Under the pieces are notes generated by a model. That model made no database searches, was not told where the DNA came from, and saw nothing but the letters and a program-made list of their open reading frames with translations. DNA of 64,000 bases from contig CATKHK010000054.1 in the NCBI GenBank assembly GCA_949751835.1, forward strand, positions 62,001-126,000, in the 5' to 3' direction. Origin of the DNA: Blepharisma japonicum. Lineage: Eukaryota > Ciliophora > Heterotrichea > Heterotrichida > Blepharismidae. The translations under genes were made by a program, and so were the position numbers. Positions 1 through 14,100 of the stretch are shown one piece after another; the stretch's first letter is position 1, and each line of letters starts with the position of its first letter.

Positions 1-203
1 TTAAAGCAGAAGGATAATTAATTCAACTGATAGAATAATTTAATCAATAACAAATATGCACATGTCAAATTACTATTAAAATTTTTTGTATTTTAGCTAC
101 AATTTTATATGCCTTCAATTTTCAACAAATAATGCTTTTAAATAATTACAAAGAGCATCTATGCTAATTTATTTATCAATAAAATAATTACAGAATTTTT
201 TTA
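1..203. other. AT-rich window edge, no gene seen
   Basis: AT-rich sequence downstream of the convergent end of the first gene. I see no reading frame of note on either strand, even with TGA read as Trp. It may hold the 3' flank of a gene outside the window. Confidence 0.4.
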
Positions 204-1019
204 TTATGTTTGCACAGTTATATTGATAAGGGTCTCTACATTCGTCCTGCATATAGGGCATCTACTATTATGATGGCTTCTCATAATATTTGCACACTCT
301 ACACACAAGCACATGTGACAGCATGGAATTACAAGAGTGTCTTTCCTATTAGTGAGACAAACAACACACTCTGGTGTTTCTTCATCTTCACACCCAGTAG
401 TTGTCCCATAAATATCATGCAGCTCGTAACACAATTCATTCATTGATAATTTTTGTCTTATGAGCTTCGGCTGATATTGGTTCCCAGATTGTCCAAATTT
501 TATATACGTGCTTTCAATAATCCTTGAAGTAACACTTGCTCTCTACATAATACTTACAATTTCTATTACGAGAGGATAAGTTTTTCCATCTGCGTGACTT
601 AATTCGTGGAAAGAATATTTACTTGTATCAAAAATTGCGAGGTTTTGAGGGAACTTTTGATCAAGACCTGAGCTAAATGTATGAGTGCATGGAACTGGGA
701 ATCTGGAGGTATCAACATAATAGCATTCAGTGACCCCAGTTGACATAAGGGTTTCAATTGCAAAGAAATATAGGGAAATTGTACAGTCAGTAAGAGAGTC
801 AAATGTAAAAGAAAGAGAAAAAGTTGTAGGGGAATCGGCTTGGACTGTTAAACTGCTTCCACGGATGTGAACTTGCTCAATTACTGTAGGAGTTGGAGTC
901 ATAATTTGATCTTGAGTTGGAGATGAAATATTAGGGATAACTTCATTAGGTGGAGGCTCTAGCAAGTTTTGGGCTTGAGGATTATTTTGGCCTACATAAA
1001 GAGGTTGACGATTTCCCAT
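204..1019 (-). CDS. MGRN1-type RING finger E3 ubiquitin ligase
   Basis: A 266-aa protein in two exons. A 15-nt intron (543-557, GTAAGTATTATGTAG, phase 0) interrupts it and would leave an in-frame TAG if retained. The start at 1019 gives MGNRQ, a plausible N-myristoylation signal; an upstream in-frame ATG at 1124 would bury it. Residues 50-160 match the beta-rich domain that precedes the RING in mahogunin/LOG2 ligases. The C-terminus has a C3HC4 RING (CVVCL...CCHMCLCVECA...CPIC) and the family's short hydrophobic tail. Such proteins are membrane-linked E3 ligases acting in endosomal trafficking. Both halves match the family in order, so I am confident of the join. The substrate cannot be read from sequence. 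Confidence 0.9.
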
Positions 1020-1187
1020 GTTGAAAGAAAAATTATAAATGGACTTTTCTGTCCATTTTGTATTTAAATAATTTAAAATAGCTATAAATTCTAAATGACA
1101 GGATTTAAATAATTGCTTGCACAAGATATATAAGCAGAGTTGATTATTGTATATAAGCCTTATATATTTTTTTATAATTTATTACAA

Positions 1188-2114
1188 TTATTCCTGTTTT
1201 TCTTCATCAGTGGTTTTTTGTTTTTTATTAGGAGTTCCTATTTCTTCCTGCACTTTGCCTTCAAAATTATTTATCCATTTTATCACCTTCTCATCCAAAT
1301 CATTGCTTTTTACACCTCCATTTAAATAGTGTTTTTCAAGAGCCAGAAATTTTGTCATTGTATCTCCTTCTTCATCGCTTTCAATAGATCCTCCTTTAGA
1401 GTATCTTTGTCCTTCTGCTTCATTTTTAAATCATCTTATAACAGTTCTTTCAGGGACTCCAATTTTCTTTGCTAATCTTTCTTTATTTTTAATTTTTTCA
1501 TGTATTTTTAAAACGGCTTTAATTTCATTTTGGCCATAAACAATTGCATATCTTTCAAGATCTCCAGAAACTTCAACGATCCTATGTTTTCCTATTAATA
1601 ATTCTTTAGCAATTTGGTCGTCAGTCTTTCCTTCTCTTCTTAAAAGCTGAATTTTATATTTTAAATAAGAATTCTTTTTCCCTTTGGAGCCAACCATTTT
1701 GTTTCAGTCAAATCAACTGTGGATCATGAAAATATTGGGAAGATCAAAAAGAGTTTGGATTATTCTAGGCTTTACACCAATTTCATAAAGTCTTCCAACT
1801 CTTTTTTTTAATTGAGTTACACATTCACTAGTGTTTTCTTCGAAATTTACTTGAAGTGGTGCCGCTTTAATGCTTTGTGAAGTAATGAATTCAAGAGCAT
1901 ATGAGGAAATATTAAAAATCTCAGCAGCCCTTTCTAGAGATAAATTGTCAATCATTTTTCTTAGAACTTCAGATAAACTGCTTAGGCAAGGGATATTTTC
2001 ATAGTTTATTTTTGATATCAAATGCTTTATTTCTCCTTCAGATTTGTGGAGTAATTTACTTGCTGTGCCAATTCCTTGAAATAATGCACAAAGGCCTATA
2101 TATCTATCTTCCAT
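1188..2114 (-). CDS. Protein with several helix-turn-helix-like motifs, function unknown
   Basis: A 308-aa frame containing three in-frame TGA codons read as Trp; without them it would look like two fragments. I see up to four helix-turn-helix-like stretches. The clearest are DDQIAKELLIGKHRIVEV (about residue 165) and NKERLAKKIGVPERTVIRWF (about 205); weaker ones lie near LERAAEIFNI and VKPRIIQTLF. The tail is charged (ESDEEGD, KKQKTTDEEK). The motifs resemble homeodomain-like or resolvase/transposase-type DNA-binding helices, but no catalytic domain is present. A DNA-binding regulator or a domesticated transposase remnant are both possible. The next gene on the strand (PIG-M) ends 129 nt upstream. 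Confidence 0.6.
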
Positions 2115-2243
2115 TTTATTAAATTTTGAATAAGCCCCCTAGTCTTAAAGAAATTTTGTTTTTTGAGTATAAGAAATTAAATTAAAAATAAATTATTTTA
2201 TTGATTACATTTTTATTTTCTTTTGAAATTAATAATAAATCAG

Positions 2244-3404
2244 CTAATTCTCTACTATTTTATATGGAAAGACTTGAGAAGCGTGAATAATTTCACATAA
2301 AAGTCATAAATTTGAAATGAAAAATAATAAGCTTGCTATCCAAATTTGCAAAAAGACGTTCTCACCTAAGAACTCTAAATGATATCCTCAATAAAGCCAA
2401 TGAACTTCTGATGTGATTCAAAATATAAGAATAGCAATCCATCTTTTAACAGATATATTTACTTTCGGAATTACAATTGGAAGTAAAGTTATATATCATA
2501 TAAAATACTGAGCTGTACAAACTTTATTGAATATCACAAAAATAAAAGTCTCTAAAATTATTGCGGAATAAAGATTTTTCTTTGTTATAACAAGACTCAA
2601 ATATATTATAAGTTCTCACTGTGGGATAAAGGCTAATAGCCCAAGAATTTTGGCTGTAAAATCGTATGTGAGATATAGCATATAAAAATACAGAGAAAAA
2701 TTGTGACGATTATCTTTTCTAATAAAATGATATAGGTATGTTTCGTATAAAAATTCTCAGCCATATGTATTTCAAAACACAAAAATAAGTGTTAAAAATA
2801 AGCCTCCACTTATAAAAGTAAATTGCAACCTTTTATATGTAAAAAATGAAGTCTTTTCCTTGCCAACTCAAATATAAAAGCTTAAAGAATAAATAATGGG
2901 ATAGATACGAAAATGAACAGAAAGACCATATAGGATCCCAGCTTGTCAAATTTTATTTTTTTTTAAAAAATAAATTGTGCATAGCAGTAAAAAACTTGCT
3001 AAAGAATCTGATGATCCTCTTGTAGACATATTAAACACTATTGGATTTAGCAAAAAGGTCGAGCTTCACAAAGGGCTTTCATTTTCAAGCTTAAGCAATT
3101 TTATTAAAAAATATCCACATAATAAATCGCATATAATAAATATAAGTTTTCCATAGAAAGAGATATATCAATTAGGAATAAGAATGTATGCCAACAAGGG
3201 AGTGTATCTGTATGTATGTCTTAGATACGGGCTTTTGCCTTCGCGCACATAGTTGGCAGCATCTGAATATATTTGATAATCTAAGTCTGTATATTTCACT
3301 TGCATTGTCCTATCTTGCCATTCTCCATATACAAGAAGAAAAAATCTGACCACAATAGATGCAATGAATAAGCTATTTCTGCCTACCATACTCTTAGATG
3401 GCAT
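2244..3404 (-). CDS. PIGM: GPI mannosyltransferase 1 (PIG-M)
   Basis: A 386-aa multi-pass ER membrane protein that adds the first mannose of the GPI anchor from dolichol-phosphate-mannose. The standard code shows only a 78-aa stub. With TGA as Trp the whole family sequence appears: [18 protein letters not shown] with the luminal catalytic DxD (DLD), [32 protein letters not shown], a [11 protein letters not shown] block, and [14 protein letters not shown] near the C-terminus. About 11 of 15 Trp codons are TGA. Family length is about 400-420 aa, so it looks complete. It ends TAG at 2244-2246. No intron was found. The divergent kinase starts 153 bp away. Confidence 0.95.
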
Positions 3405-3557
3405 ATAATAAATTTTTCCTTATTATTTTTCTGATTTGAGAAATAGTGCCAGAAAATCTATTACTTAAAAAATATTTATTTAAAAATAAATCAATATATA
3501 TCAAATAAATAAACTTTAATTTTTATATTGCTTGACGAATAATAACAAATAAATAAA

Positions 3558-5087
3558 ATGGAATCTCGAGACTATATGAATCTCTCCACCGACAAAGCCT
3601 TTCCCAAGCTTTTAAATCCAGGAGAATCCCTTCTCATGAGTCTCAAAGTGATAAAATTTAACAAGCGAAATAAAGCTCAGGAGCGTACAATTGCACTGAC
3701 CTCAACTTCTCTTCTCAATTTAAAGGGAAAAAAGCTTCAGAGAAGAATGGATATCACCTCTTTAGGAGGCATCACTCGTAGTAAGCATGGCGACGAATTT
3801 GTGCTACACTCCCCATCAGAGTACGACTATAGGTTTGGTTCTCCACTTAAGGACCAAGCTATACAGATTCTTTGCCAGGCTTTCAAAAACATAACCGGGC
3901 GCACTCTTTATGTATGAGAGTCCAACGAAATCAGTTTAAAAGACCTCACAACTACTAAAGGCGACAAGAAAAAAGGCCTCAATAAAATGCCTGCACCTGA
4001 AACTGCAATCAATTTCAGAGGCGAAGTTCCGAATTTTAATGAGGAGTCTAAAGATGTTCGTGGCAGGAGAAGCAGAACAATTTTTGCTGCCACAGAAAAT
4101 CCATCTGCAGCGATTTTAGATGATTTTACTATACTAAAAGTATTAGGAAGAGGAAGCTTTGGAAAAGTAATGCTTGTGAGAAAAAAAGATAATGGGCAGC
4201 TTTATGCTATGAAAAGCCTAAGAAAAGATGCGTTGCTTGAAAGTGATCAAGTCGAGCATACAAAAACCGAAAAAGTTATTTTACAGCATATAAACCACCC
4301 TTTCTTAGTCAAACTAGAATATGCTTTTGCAACTTCTACGAAAATTTATTTTGTGATGGAATTCATGAAAGGCGGAGAACTTTTTTTCCATCTGAGAGAA
4401 GCCAAAAAATTCCCAGAAGATCGAGCTAGATTTTATGCTGCACAAGTAGGGCTTGGACTTGGTCATCTCCATGAGCAAAATATTGTTTATCGAGACCTTA
4501 AACCTGAGAACGTCCTCATGGATGAGTTTGGGAATGTTTATTTATCTGACTTCGGCATGGCAAAAATGCTGGGAGAAAATGGATCGACCCAAACCTTTGT
4601 AGGAACTCCTGAATATGTAGCCCCTGAGATTATTTCATGTGCTGGCCATAACATAACAGCAGATTGGTGGAGTTTTGGTGTATTAATTTATGAAATGATA
4701 GTTGGAATTCCTCCATTTTACGACCAAAACGTGAATCTAATGTATGAGCTGATTCAAAGAGGAAAATTGAAGTTCCCTGTAAAATCCCCTGTTTCAGATG
4801 ATGCAAAAGATATTATCACAAAGCTCTTAGACAGAGATCCAACAAGAAGATTGGGTGCTCAAGGTTTTAATGAAATTAAAAATCATCCGTTCTTTGCCCC
4901 AATTGATTGGGTAGCATTAGAAGCCAAAAGATTACCGACTCCATTTACTCCAAGAATCACGGATCCATTGCAAGTTGAAAATTTCGATAGAGAATTCACT
5001 GATGAAGCTCCAACTGATTCGGTGATCCCAGAGAACAGGCTGAATATGATTTTGCAAAATCAAGATCAGTTTCAAGCATTTCATTAG
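3558..5087 (+). CDS. AGC-family Ser/Thr protein kinase with N-terminal PH-like domain
   Basis: A 509-aa protein; one TGA (3915-3917) is read as Trp and fuses the N-terminal domain to the kinase. Residues 1-120 look like a PH/TH1-like lipid-binding fold. The kinase follows: glycine loop LGRGSFGKV (about 196-204), AMK lysine (about 219), YRDLKPEN catalytic loop (Asp about 313), DFG, and a GTPEYVAPE activation-loop end with TFVGT upstream. The AGC C-terminal extension follows, with a turn-motif-like TDSVIPENR. The protein ends FQAFH, an FxxF hydrophobic motif lacking a phosphorylatable residue, as in PKA. The layout recalls Akt or other lipid-recruited AGC kinases. Exact subfamily is unclear. 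Confidence 0.9.
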
Positions 5088-5152
5088 ATAAAGTAATAAT
5101 TATAATTCTTTATGAATTAAGCTAAGGCCAAATATTTACCATATCATATAAT

Positions 5153-8100
5153 ATGGAGGCAGTAGGACACAAAAGACAAAAAATCGGAAATTTTAATTAT
5201 ACACTTACACCTACTGTATCACAAAATCTTGCGGATCTTGAGCTTTGTTCAAAGACGAAGTATGGGCTATGCTTGATCGGACCTCCTTCTAGTGGTAAAA
5301 CAACCTTGATTCAGATCTTGGCTGAGCAAAATGGCCATGAGCTGATAAGCCTTTTCATTGACAGCTCGATTGATAGTAAGACTCTTCTTGGAACTTATCT
5401 ATGCACTGAGGTGCCAGGTGAGTTTACATGGGTCCCAGGTCTTTTAACTCAAGCTGCTTTGGATGGGGCATGGCTCATATTAGAGCAATTTGATAAGATG
5501 CCTGAAGATATCTATTGTCTTTTCTCTCATCTCTTAGAAACTAACACACTACACATTCCAAATAGAGGACAAATTATAAAACCAGCCAATGGGTTTAGAC
5601 TATTTGCCACAGCTGAAAAAATGCCAAGCCAATATAATCTGTCTAATTGGCTTACACATCATATAATCCCGTTAAACGAAAATGATTTATTTGAGCTAGC
5701 TCCTTTAAGAATCAGCAAAAGCGATTTGTTAAGAGATTTATTAATAAAATGCTTCAGAACTATGAAAGAAATAAAAGGAAATGAATTGGTAAATCGAGAC
5801 TGGTTTAAATTGTGCGAAAGAGTAAATTATCATGTGAGAAATATTTATGGTGATAGAGAAATGAATAATATAATCACTGAGAGCTTAAGAGAGTTAATAT
5901 TCCTCGAAGCTATGGGGGTTTTACTCGGAACAAGAGATAAAGCTCAAGCAATAGAGTGCTTAGCTGGATGCTTGAATATAGATAAAGAGCATTTAAAAGC
6001 ATTTTATGAAAATCGGACTATTAGACTGACTCTAACTGAAGATTCTATACAGATTGGAAAAGCTCCAGGATTGCCTACAGATAACAAGCCAAGCTCAATT
6101 AATTTTGCATGCACTCCTTACACACTAAGGCTGCTAGAAAACTTATGCACAGGCATTGCTAATTCAGAAAGCTTACTTCTAGTTGGAGAAACAGGAAATG
6201 GGAAAACAACTATTGTCCAATCTTTAGCAAAACTATTAGGTGTCAAACTATATGTACATAACCTTAGCCAAGTGTCTGATCCTTCAGATATTGTTGGTGG
6301 CTTTAAACCTATTGCAGTTTCCACTTTACTATCTCCGTTAGTCTCTGACTACTTCGATTTAATCCCAATCATCCTCGACAAACCCAATTTTTCCCAGCTT
6401 TTCACTAAACTTCGCAAATCTTTTACACAACAAAAATGGCACAAAGTAATAAAATATATGCAAATTTCATATACAGAAATCCAAACTCTTCTTCAAAAAG
6501 GAGCCCTTTCTTTATCTGCAGAAATCATACAAAAACTTGCAAAGTTGACTGAAGAAACTCAAAACACCGAAAATAAGCTAAAAGCTTCCCATTTTGCGTT
6601 TCAATTTGTAGAAGGGTCTCTTGTCAAAGCACTAAAAGAAGGGTCATGGATTCTTCTAGAAGAAATAAACTTGGCTGAAAATGAAATGTTGGAAAGGCTT
6701 CATAGTGTTTTAGAAGGCAGAGGAATCACACTTGTAGAAAAAGCTGAAAGCAAAGAAATAAAACCACATGTCAATTTTAGGTTGTTTGGCTGTATGAACC
6801 CAGGAAAGCAAGTTGGGAAAAAAGAATTGCCAAGCTCACTAAGGGCTAAGTTTACTGAAATTTGGGTAGAAGAAATGGAGAGATTTGAAGATATAAAAGA
6901 AGTCGTTATATGGTATCTTGAAGGAAGAGCTGATAGAGGCATTATGGATAAAATCGTCAATTTTTATCTTGAAGCTAGAAAAATGTGCAGAGAAGGGATG
7001 CTTGAGGATGGAAGAGGGAAAATTCCTCAGTACTCAATGAGAACTTTATGTAGAGCACTTAGATATGTACAAGAATTCGGCCCCTTATACGGGGTTCAGA
7101 TATCATTGTTTAATGCTTTGAGAATCTTTTTTGAAACAATGCTATCCCCTCAATCTCGGATAGAATTCTTGAAAATTGTAAAAAACCTTGACCCTCCACC
7201 TACAAGAATGCCAAAATCTCCTTCATCATCACATATAGAACTCTTTGGGTTTTGGCATGAAAAAGGCCCACTACCTGAATTTAACGACCCCAATTTCATT
7301 TTGACTCCTTCTGTAAGAGAATATTTAACACAATTATCCCGCGCAATTATTTTCAAAAATAATGCAATTTTATTAGAAGGTCCCACAAGCAGTGGAAAAA
7401 CCAGCATGGTTAAATATTTAGCTGGCTTAACAGGCCATGAATTTTTAAGGATAAATAACCATCAACATACTGATATAGAAGAATATATAGGCTCTTATGT
7501 TTCTGATGAAAGAGGCAGACTTATTTTCCTTGAAGGACCACTAGTAAAGGCTGTTAAAGAAGGTTATTTTGTAGTCCTTGATGAGCTGAATCTTGCCCCT
7601 TCTGAAGTATTAGAAGCTTTAAACAGACTTCTTGATGACAATAGAGAACTTTTTATTACAGAAACACAAACCACTATTAAACCGCATCCTCATTTCAGAT
7701 TATTTGCCACACAGAATCCTACAGGATATGCTGGGAGAAAGGAGCTTTCTAAAGCTTTTAGAAATAGGTTTGTAGAAATGTTTATTCCTGAGCTACCTGA
7801 TTCTGAACTTATACAGATTTTGGAAAAAAGAGGCAAACTAGCACCTTCATATGCACAAGTTTTGATTAATGTAATGAGGGAATTGCAAAGACACCGACAA
7901 CAAACTAGAGCATTTTTGGGGAGACAAGGGTTCATTACAATTAGAGATCTGTTAAAAATAGCTAATAGAGAGCCTATTGGATATGAACAATTAGGACATT
8001 TCACATTCGCAGTTTTAGGTGAAAGACTGAGAAATGAAGAGGAAAAAGAATTCGTAAAAAGTGTGATAGAAAAAAACTGCAAAAAAATTAAAATTGATAT

Positions 8101-11100
8101 GCCGAAATTTTATGATGAATACACAAAAAGCGAAAGCTTTCTAATGGATGTTGAAAGGCTAGACGAGACTATTGGAGTTGCAAGAGGACTAAGAAAAATT
8201 GCTTGGAATTCGCATATGAAAAGACTATACACACTAGTAGACATGGCAACTAAATGCAATGAGCCTGTTCTTCTAGTCGGAGAAACTGGGTGTGGAAAGA
8301 CAACTATATGCCAAGCTTTATCCTCAATGAGGAATACTGAGCTGAAATGCATCAATTGTCATCAATATACAGAAACATCAGACTTTATTGGAAGCCTTCA
8401 GCCTATAAGAGACAGAACAGCTATAAATGAAAATGAGCAAGAAGGCGGCCATAAGCTCTTTGAATGGGCTGACGGGCCATTAGTTGATGCTTATAACTTT
8501 GGCAAGTTCTTGTTAATTGATGAAATTTCCCTTGCAGATGACAGTGTTCTTGAGAGACTTAACAGTGTTTTAGAAATAGATAGAAAACTTCTGGTCCCTG
8601 AAAAAGGCGGAGAATGTAGTCTTGAAATGGTAGCAGCTGAAGGATTTCAGCTATTTGCAACAATGAATCCTGGAGGAGATTATGGCAAAAAAGAGCTTTC
8701 ACCTGCATTGAGAAATAGATTTACTGAGATGTGGGTAAGAGTTGGGATAGAAGAAATCAACGAAGTATTGATAACAATTTTAGATGCTGAAAAGACAGCA
8801 TTTCTCATAAGATTTATTGAATGGTATAACAGTTTTGCAAGGATTCCTTTATCTCTTAGAGATGCTATAGCATGATGTGATTTTATCAAAAATTCATCTT
8901 TAGATTTTTCTGTTTCTTTTTGGGAAGGCTTGTCGATGATCTTATTAGATTATTCAGACGACACGAATAAAGCAAAATGCATGAAATTTATAATTGAAGA
9001 GCTTCATGTCCCAGAGCCAAAAATCGAGTACAATGTTACAGCTACACCTCAGCTGTTTGGGATTTCGCCCTTTTACATTGAAACCAACTCATTATCTCTG
9101 CTAAGTAATTACTCTTTCAATGCACCAAACATAAAGAAAAGTCTTTATAGGCTATTAAGAGCTATACAGCTGAATAAGCCTATTATGCTAGAAGGACCCC
9201 CAGGAGTTGGGAAAACAAGCATTGTTGAGTCACTTGGCAAAGTCACAGGACATAAAGTTACAAGAATTAATCTTAGCGAAGAAACTGATTTAATTGATCT
9301 TTTAGGATGTGACATTCCTATAGGAGAAAGATTTGAGTGATGTGATGGCGTTTTGCTTTCAGCAATCAAAGCTGGAGATTGGGTCATTCTTGATGAACTT
9401 AATCTGTGTCCTCAGCCAGTGATAGAAGGCTTAAATGCATTACTAGACCATAGAGCAACAGTCTATATCCCAGAAATAAACAAAGAAGTCCAATGTCCTA
9501 TTTCTTTCAGAATTTTTGCAGCACAGAACCCAGTAGCTCATGGAGGAGGCCGCAAAGGCCTTCCAAAGAGTTTTTTAAACAGATTCACTAAAATATATAT
9601 AAGTGAGCTTACCAAGGAGGATTATATCAGAATTATTTCCGACATTTATCCTAATTTAGCTAATATCGATAAACTAGTAGAATTCAATGAAAAGATAAAG
9701 ACAGAAATCAAAGGGCCTTGGGAGTTTAATTTAAGAGATATGCTGAGATGGTGCCAAGGAGCTTCTATTGAGCTTCTTTACTACTATAGAACAAAAACAC
9801 ATGAACATCGAGAAAAAATTCAAGAAATTTATTATGAAGTATTTGGCTCTCACCTGATAATTAGCCCAGTTCCTTATTATAGAGTTAACCCTGATTACAT
9901 TGAAATAGGAAAATGCAAAATTCCAAATCTTAAGCCCGATACAAATTTAGCATTTATTCCAAGCCAAATGAACATTTTAGAGCAGGTGCTTTTTGCTATT
10001 GAAAAAAGGTGGCCTATTTTGCTTGTAGGAGATCATTCAGTAGGCAAAACTTCTATATGTAGGCTAGCAAGTGTTTTGATGAATAAAAACTTATATGAAT
10101 ATACTTTAAGCCCGACTACAGACTCAAGCGAACTTTTAGGCTCGTTTGAACAGAATGAAAACGGCAAATTTGAGTGGTATGAAAGTACTTTAGCAAAAGC
10201 ACTGAGAAATGGCGACTGAATTTTATTGAAAAACGCTAATCTTTGTCCTGCATCTGTTCTTGACAGAATTAATTCATTAATGGAACCAAATGGAAGCTTG
10301 CTTATAAATGAGCGTGGTCAAGTAAACGGAGAAAGCTATATCCTTAGAGCGCATCCAGACTTTTGTATGTTTATTACTTTTAACCCAAAGCTTGGGGAAG
10401 TTTCAAGAGCTCTTCGTAATAGATGCATTGAGATTTCAATGCTTGAGCATTATAATTACATGGATGTGCTCAGAATAACTGGCTCTCATTTTGTCACTAA
10501 GGACAGTTTTGCACGTTTAATCAAAAATGGATTTGGAGAAATTTTGAAATGGGAAGAACTCAGTCGATCAATAGAAAATAAAGAAAAAAGCTATTCACTA
10601 TTGTTTGGAGAAAGTATAGAGGATGAAATGGATGTAGAAGGAAGATTGATGTTTGAGAAACTAAGCAGCATACTTAAATCGCCGATTGAATCATATTTAA
10701 ATGAAGACTCAAAGTTCCTGGAAAAATGAAATAACCATAATGAAGCCAAGGCATGCTTTTTTGCAAATTCTTGCTACTTTGACTGTAATGAAAGAGCAAG
10801 CAAAGTCAAAAATGGCAATCTTGCTGAGTATTTTCAAAGCATATGAAACGAATACAGCAATAAAGGGATTTCGATGGACTATTATACACCTCTTTTAAAC
10901 CCAATTTGTCCTACCGCTCAATATATTCCTTATGAATTACAAGTTCATCTAGCCTTAATGTTAAATCTATCCATTTTCAACCTACCATGAAAAATGAATA
11001 TTACCTTAAAGCAGCAAGCTGATTTATTCCTTTATCATATTGCAAGTGATGATTTCACCAAGCACAAAATAATATCAAAATCCATTATGCCAGATGAGAT

Positions 11101-14100
11101 AACTTTATCTTATGCAAAACCTCCTCTTTCAAAAGAACTTATATCTTCATGAAAACAACGAGTCAGAACCTCGATCAAAGCCTGCCCAATTCCTATTGAA
11201 AAATTTCCATCTGTGCTGTCATCAAACTTTGTAAAAAAACTAATGAGCAATATAAATTACTCTGAAGAATTCCCGAAAAGAAGAGTAGTAGCTATTTCTG
11301 GAGAAGAATTTATAGACCAAGAAATTGGGCTAATTATGGACAAAGAAACATATCAAGCTGAGCAGCTGTTTTATATAGAAGAAATAAAGGATTTATATGA
11401 GCAGGTGTTATTGAGAGCATTATCAAGTATGGTTGATTCATCTTCACTTACGGATTTAGATGTTATTGAATTTTTGAATAATGAGTATATACCAACTTCT
11501 CTATTAAAGCCTTTATGGATATTGAGGTATAAAGTAGGGCTTCCTTTCTCTATCAGAGAAATCGCCTTGCCTATCTTGCAAGCTCCAATTGTACCAGAAA
11601 CTGATTTTTTGAAAATATATAGAGATTCCAAAGACACAACAATTTTCCATGCTCCAAAGCATTGGTTTTTAATTAGAACTCTGCTGAAATGGCCTCAGGT
11701 CAAATCATCACTAGCAATTCCAAATTCATATTTAGAGCTAGTATTTAATGAATTGGCAAATAAAATTGATGGCTCAGAGCTTGAACTATATTTCACTAAA
11801 AATGAAAGCTATAAAGCTGTTGGACTTGGGTTATGGCTTTATAAGCTTTATAAAGGTTTAATATGTGATCCTTCAGCTCTTTATAAAGGTTTGTCTATTG
11901 ATTATCAGCAAATGCAGCAAGAAATAGTTAAGAGAATTGAGATACGACAAGACTACAGTGCTTTTCGATATGGCTACAATTTTGATATTCCAATTATCAC
12001 GTTTTATTCACAATCCATTCAGCAGCTATCACAAAAAATAAATAAAGCTGAGCAAAATATAATATCCAGGTCATCAAACTCAGCAGAAATTATTAGTTAC
12101 ATCGCCAAACTGCCTTCTTATGAAAGACTTTCTCAACTTGTGTCTCACAACTTAACATCCCTGGAAACTGAAGGAACTCGCTATTTATTTGATTTACTTC
12201 AATCCTTACTATCCACCCTCATATCTTATCAAACAATTTTCCCTGACCTTTGTTCTCCGCTTTTAGAAGCATTACTTCTTATTCAATATGGCTTAAAATC
12301 TCTTTCCATTATTCCATCTCCTGTATTTACCTTTCCTTTTACTTTATCAAGTATGCCAAATTCTCTTCAGTCGTCTCTCATTAAAGGTCACTTATTCTAT
12401 GATTCTTCATTCCTTCCTAAATTTCTAAGCCTTATTCTTGATTTAACAGAAATTAAAGAATCCGAAGAACCAAAAAAGCTAAAAATAGTAAAAACCACTG
12501 AGCTAGAAACTGTTCATACAATTGGTGAACAGACAAGAGAAGAAAATATTAGAGAATATGAAGAAATTGAGAAGAGAGAAATCGAAAAATTGTTCCCAAA
12601 ATATAGAGATGAAAAAGCATGGATACCTGTTGAAATGAAAAAGAGGAAAGAAATTATTGAGGCTTGGAAAGACTGGGAATTTGCATGTGGTATGAGAGAT
12701 AATGAAGCTAAAAAGAGGTTTTTAGCACTGATTAATCCAGAAATTGCAGGAGTTTTCTTATGCAAGCCTCTAGAAATCCACTTAAAAAATCTATGCAATG
12801 AATTTGAATATACCCCTGAAAAAGAATCATACAATTTTTATTTAGACCCAAATCCAAAGGAAGCTATGGCAGCTTATACACCTTTAGTGAAGCTAATTAG
12901 CAAGCTAGCAGATTTCCTTAAATTATTCCCAGACCATGAAATCCTTAAGGAAACTCAATATCTTGCTTATAAAGTCCTTTCTCGGCCGCTTTTCTCAACG
13001 CCACTAATGCAGCTAGTCTCAGGATTTGACAATGTCCTGAAATTGGCCCATGATTGGGAAGACTATACAGGCTCAGAATATTCTCTAAAATCAGAGCTTC
13101 ATGAAATTTATGATTTGCTTAAAAGATGGAGAGAAAGTGAGCTTCAAAACTGGGAAGGGCTATTAGAGGCTAAAAAGTCAGAAATGATAGGACAAGATGC
13201 AAAACTATGGGCTAGGCTGTTTAGAGTTCTTTATGTTGAAAAAGCTAAAGGAAAAGAACTTTATGAAGCTCTTGAAATGTATATTCGGTCATCAAGCTTA
13301 GGATGTTTTGAAAACAGGCTTAAGGTACTGAAACTATTTGAAGACAAAGTAGATGCTGACCAAGTCTCATCTCTTCACCACATTTATGCATTTTACACAC
13401 AGTTCCAAGACCATTTCAATAAAACTATTGATTTCTATTTAGAACCTATAAAAAACAAGCTAAAAGAAATCGTTAAAATTGCCAGATTTAACGTCTCGAA
13501 CTATCATGCATGGAGAGAAACTGCTTTCAGAGCTCATAGGCAGCTGAATACCTTGATAAAGAAATATAAAGATGTGCTAGTCCTTAAATTCGAAGACGAA
13601 ATTTTGAGAAAAATCAGGCAGGATTATTCAGAAAACATCTTAGAGAAGCCTATACAAATTCTTGAGACTGCAGAGCCTGATAATGTTTTTGAAGAACTTT
13701 CACTAAGAATTTTCGAGAGGATTGAGACTATTAAAAATACAGAAAATGAGCAAGGGATTAAATATAGGTCTTTAATTGATTTATTGAATAATTTGAAAGA
13801 GCTAGGGTTTAGCCAGTTTTACCATTCAAAAGATACAGAAAAATTGTCGTTCAGCGAGCAGCCTGTAATTAATTATTATCCAGAAGAGCTAAAAGAAATT
13901 ATTGGTAAAGGAGAAGAGTATTATTATAGGTGCATTGATAAATTGACAATTCTTCATTCACTTATGGGGATTAATGATACAATTAAGCTGGAAGATAAGG
14001 AAAAATGTCTTGGATATGCGATTTTTATTATGTATTCTTTGATTGAAGCGCGAAAAGCACTTGCTAGCTCTTTAGAAACTTATAAGGCTTATGCAAAACT

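Noticed and set aside
1140-1329. Two overlapping plus-strand frames rich in Phe and Ile
   Set aside because: They are antisense to the coding end of the helix-turn-helix gene and have the composition of reversed Lys/Glu-rich sequence.
2244-3167. Apparent non-coding DNA downstream of a short PIG-M stub
   Set aside because: Under the standard code it looks empty; with TGA as Trp it is the remaining 300 residues of PIG-M, with family motifs to the end.
9145-9387. Minus-strand frame inside midasin
   Set aside because: A shadow of the AAA domain on the opposite strand; the plus frame has clear family motifs. The same holds for the other antisense frames across midasin, the calcyphosin protein and the WD40-channel gene.
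8873-10729. Apparent nonsense mutations splitting midasin into fragments
   Set aside because: All are TGA in the same frame and fall within conserved AAA sequence; they are Trp codons, not a broken gene.
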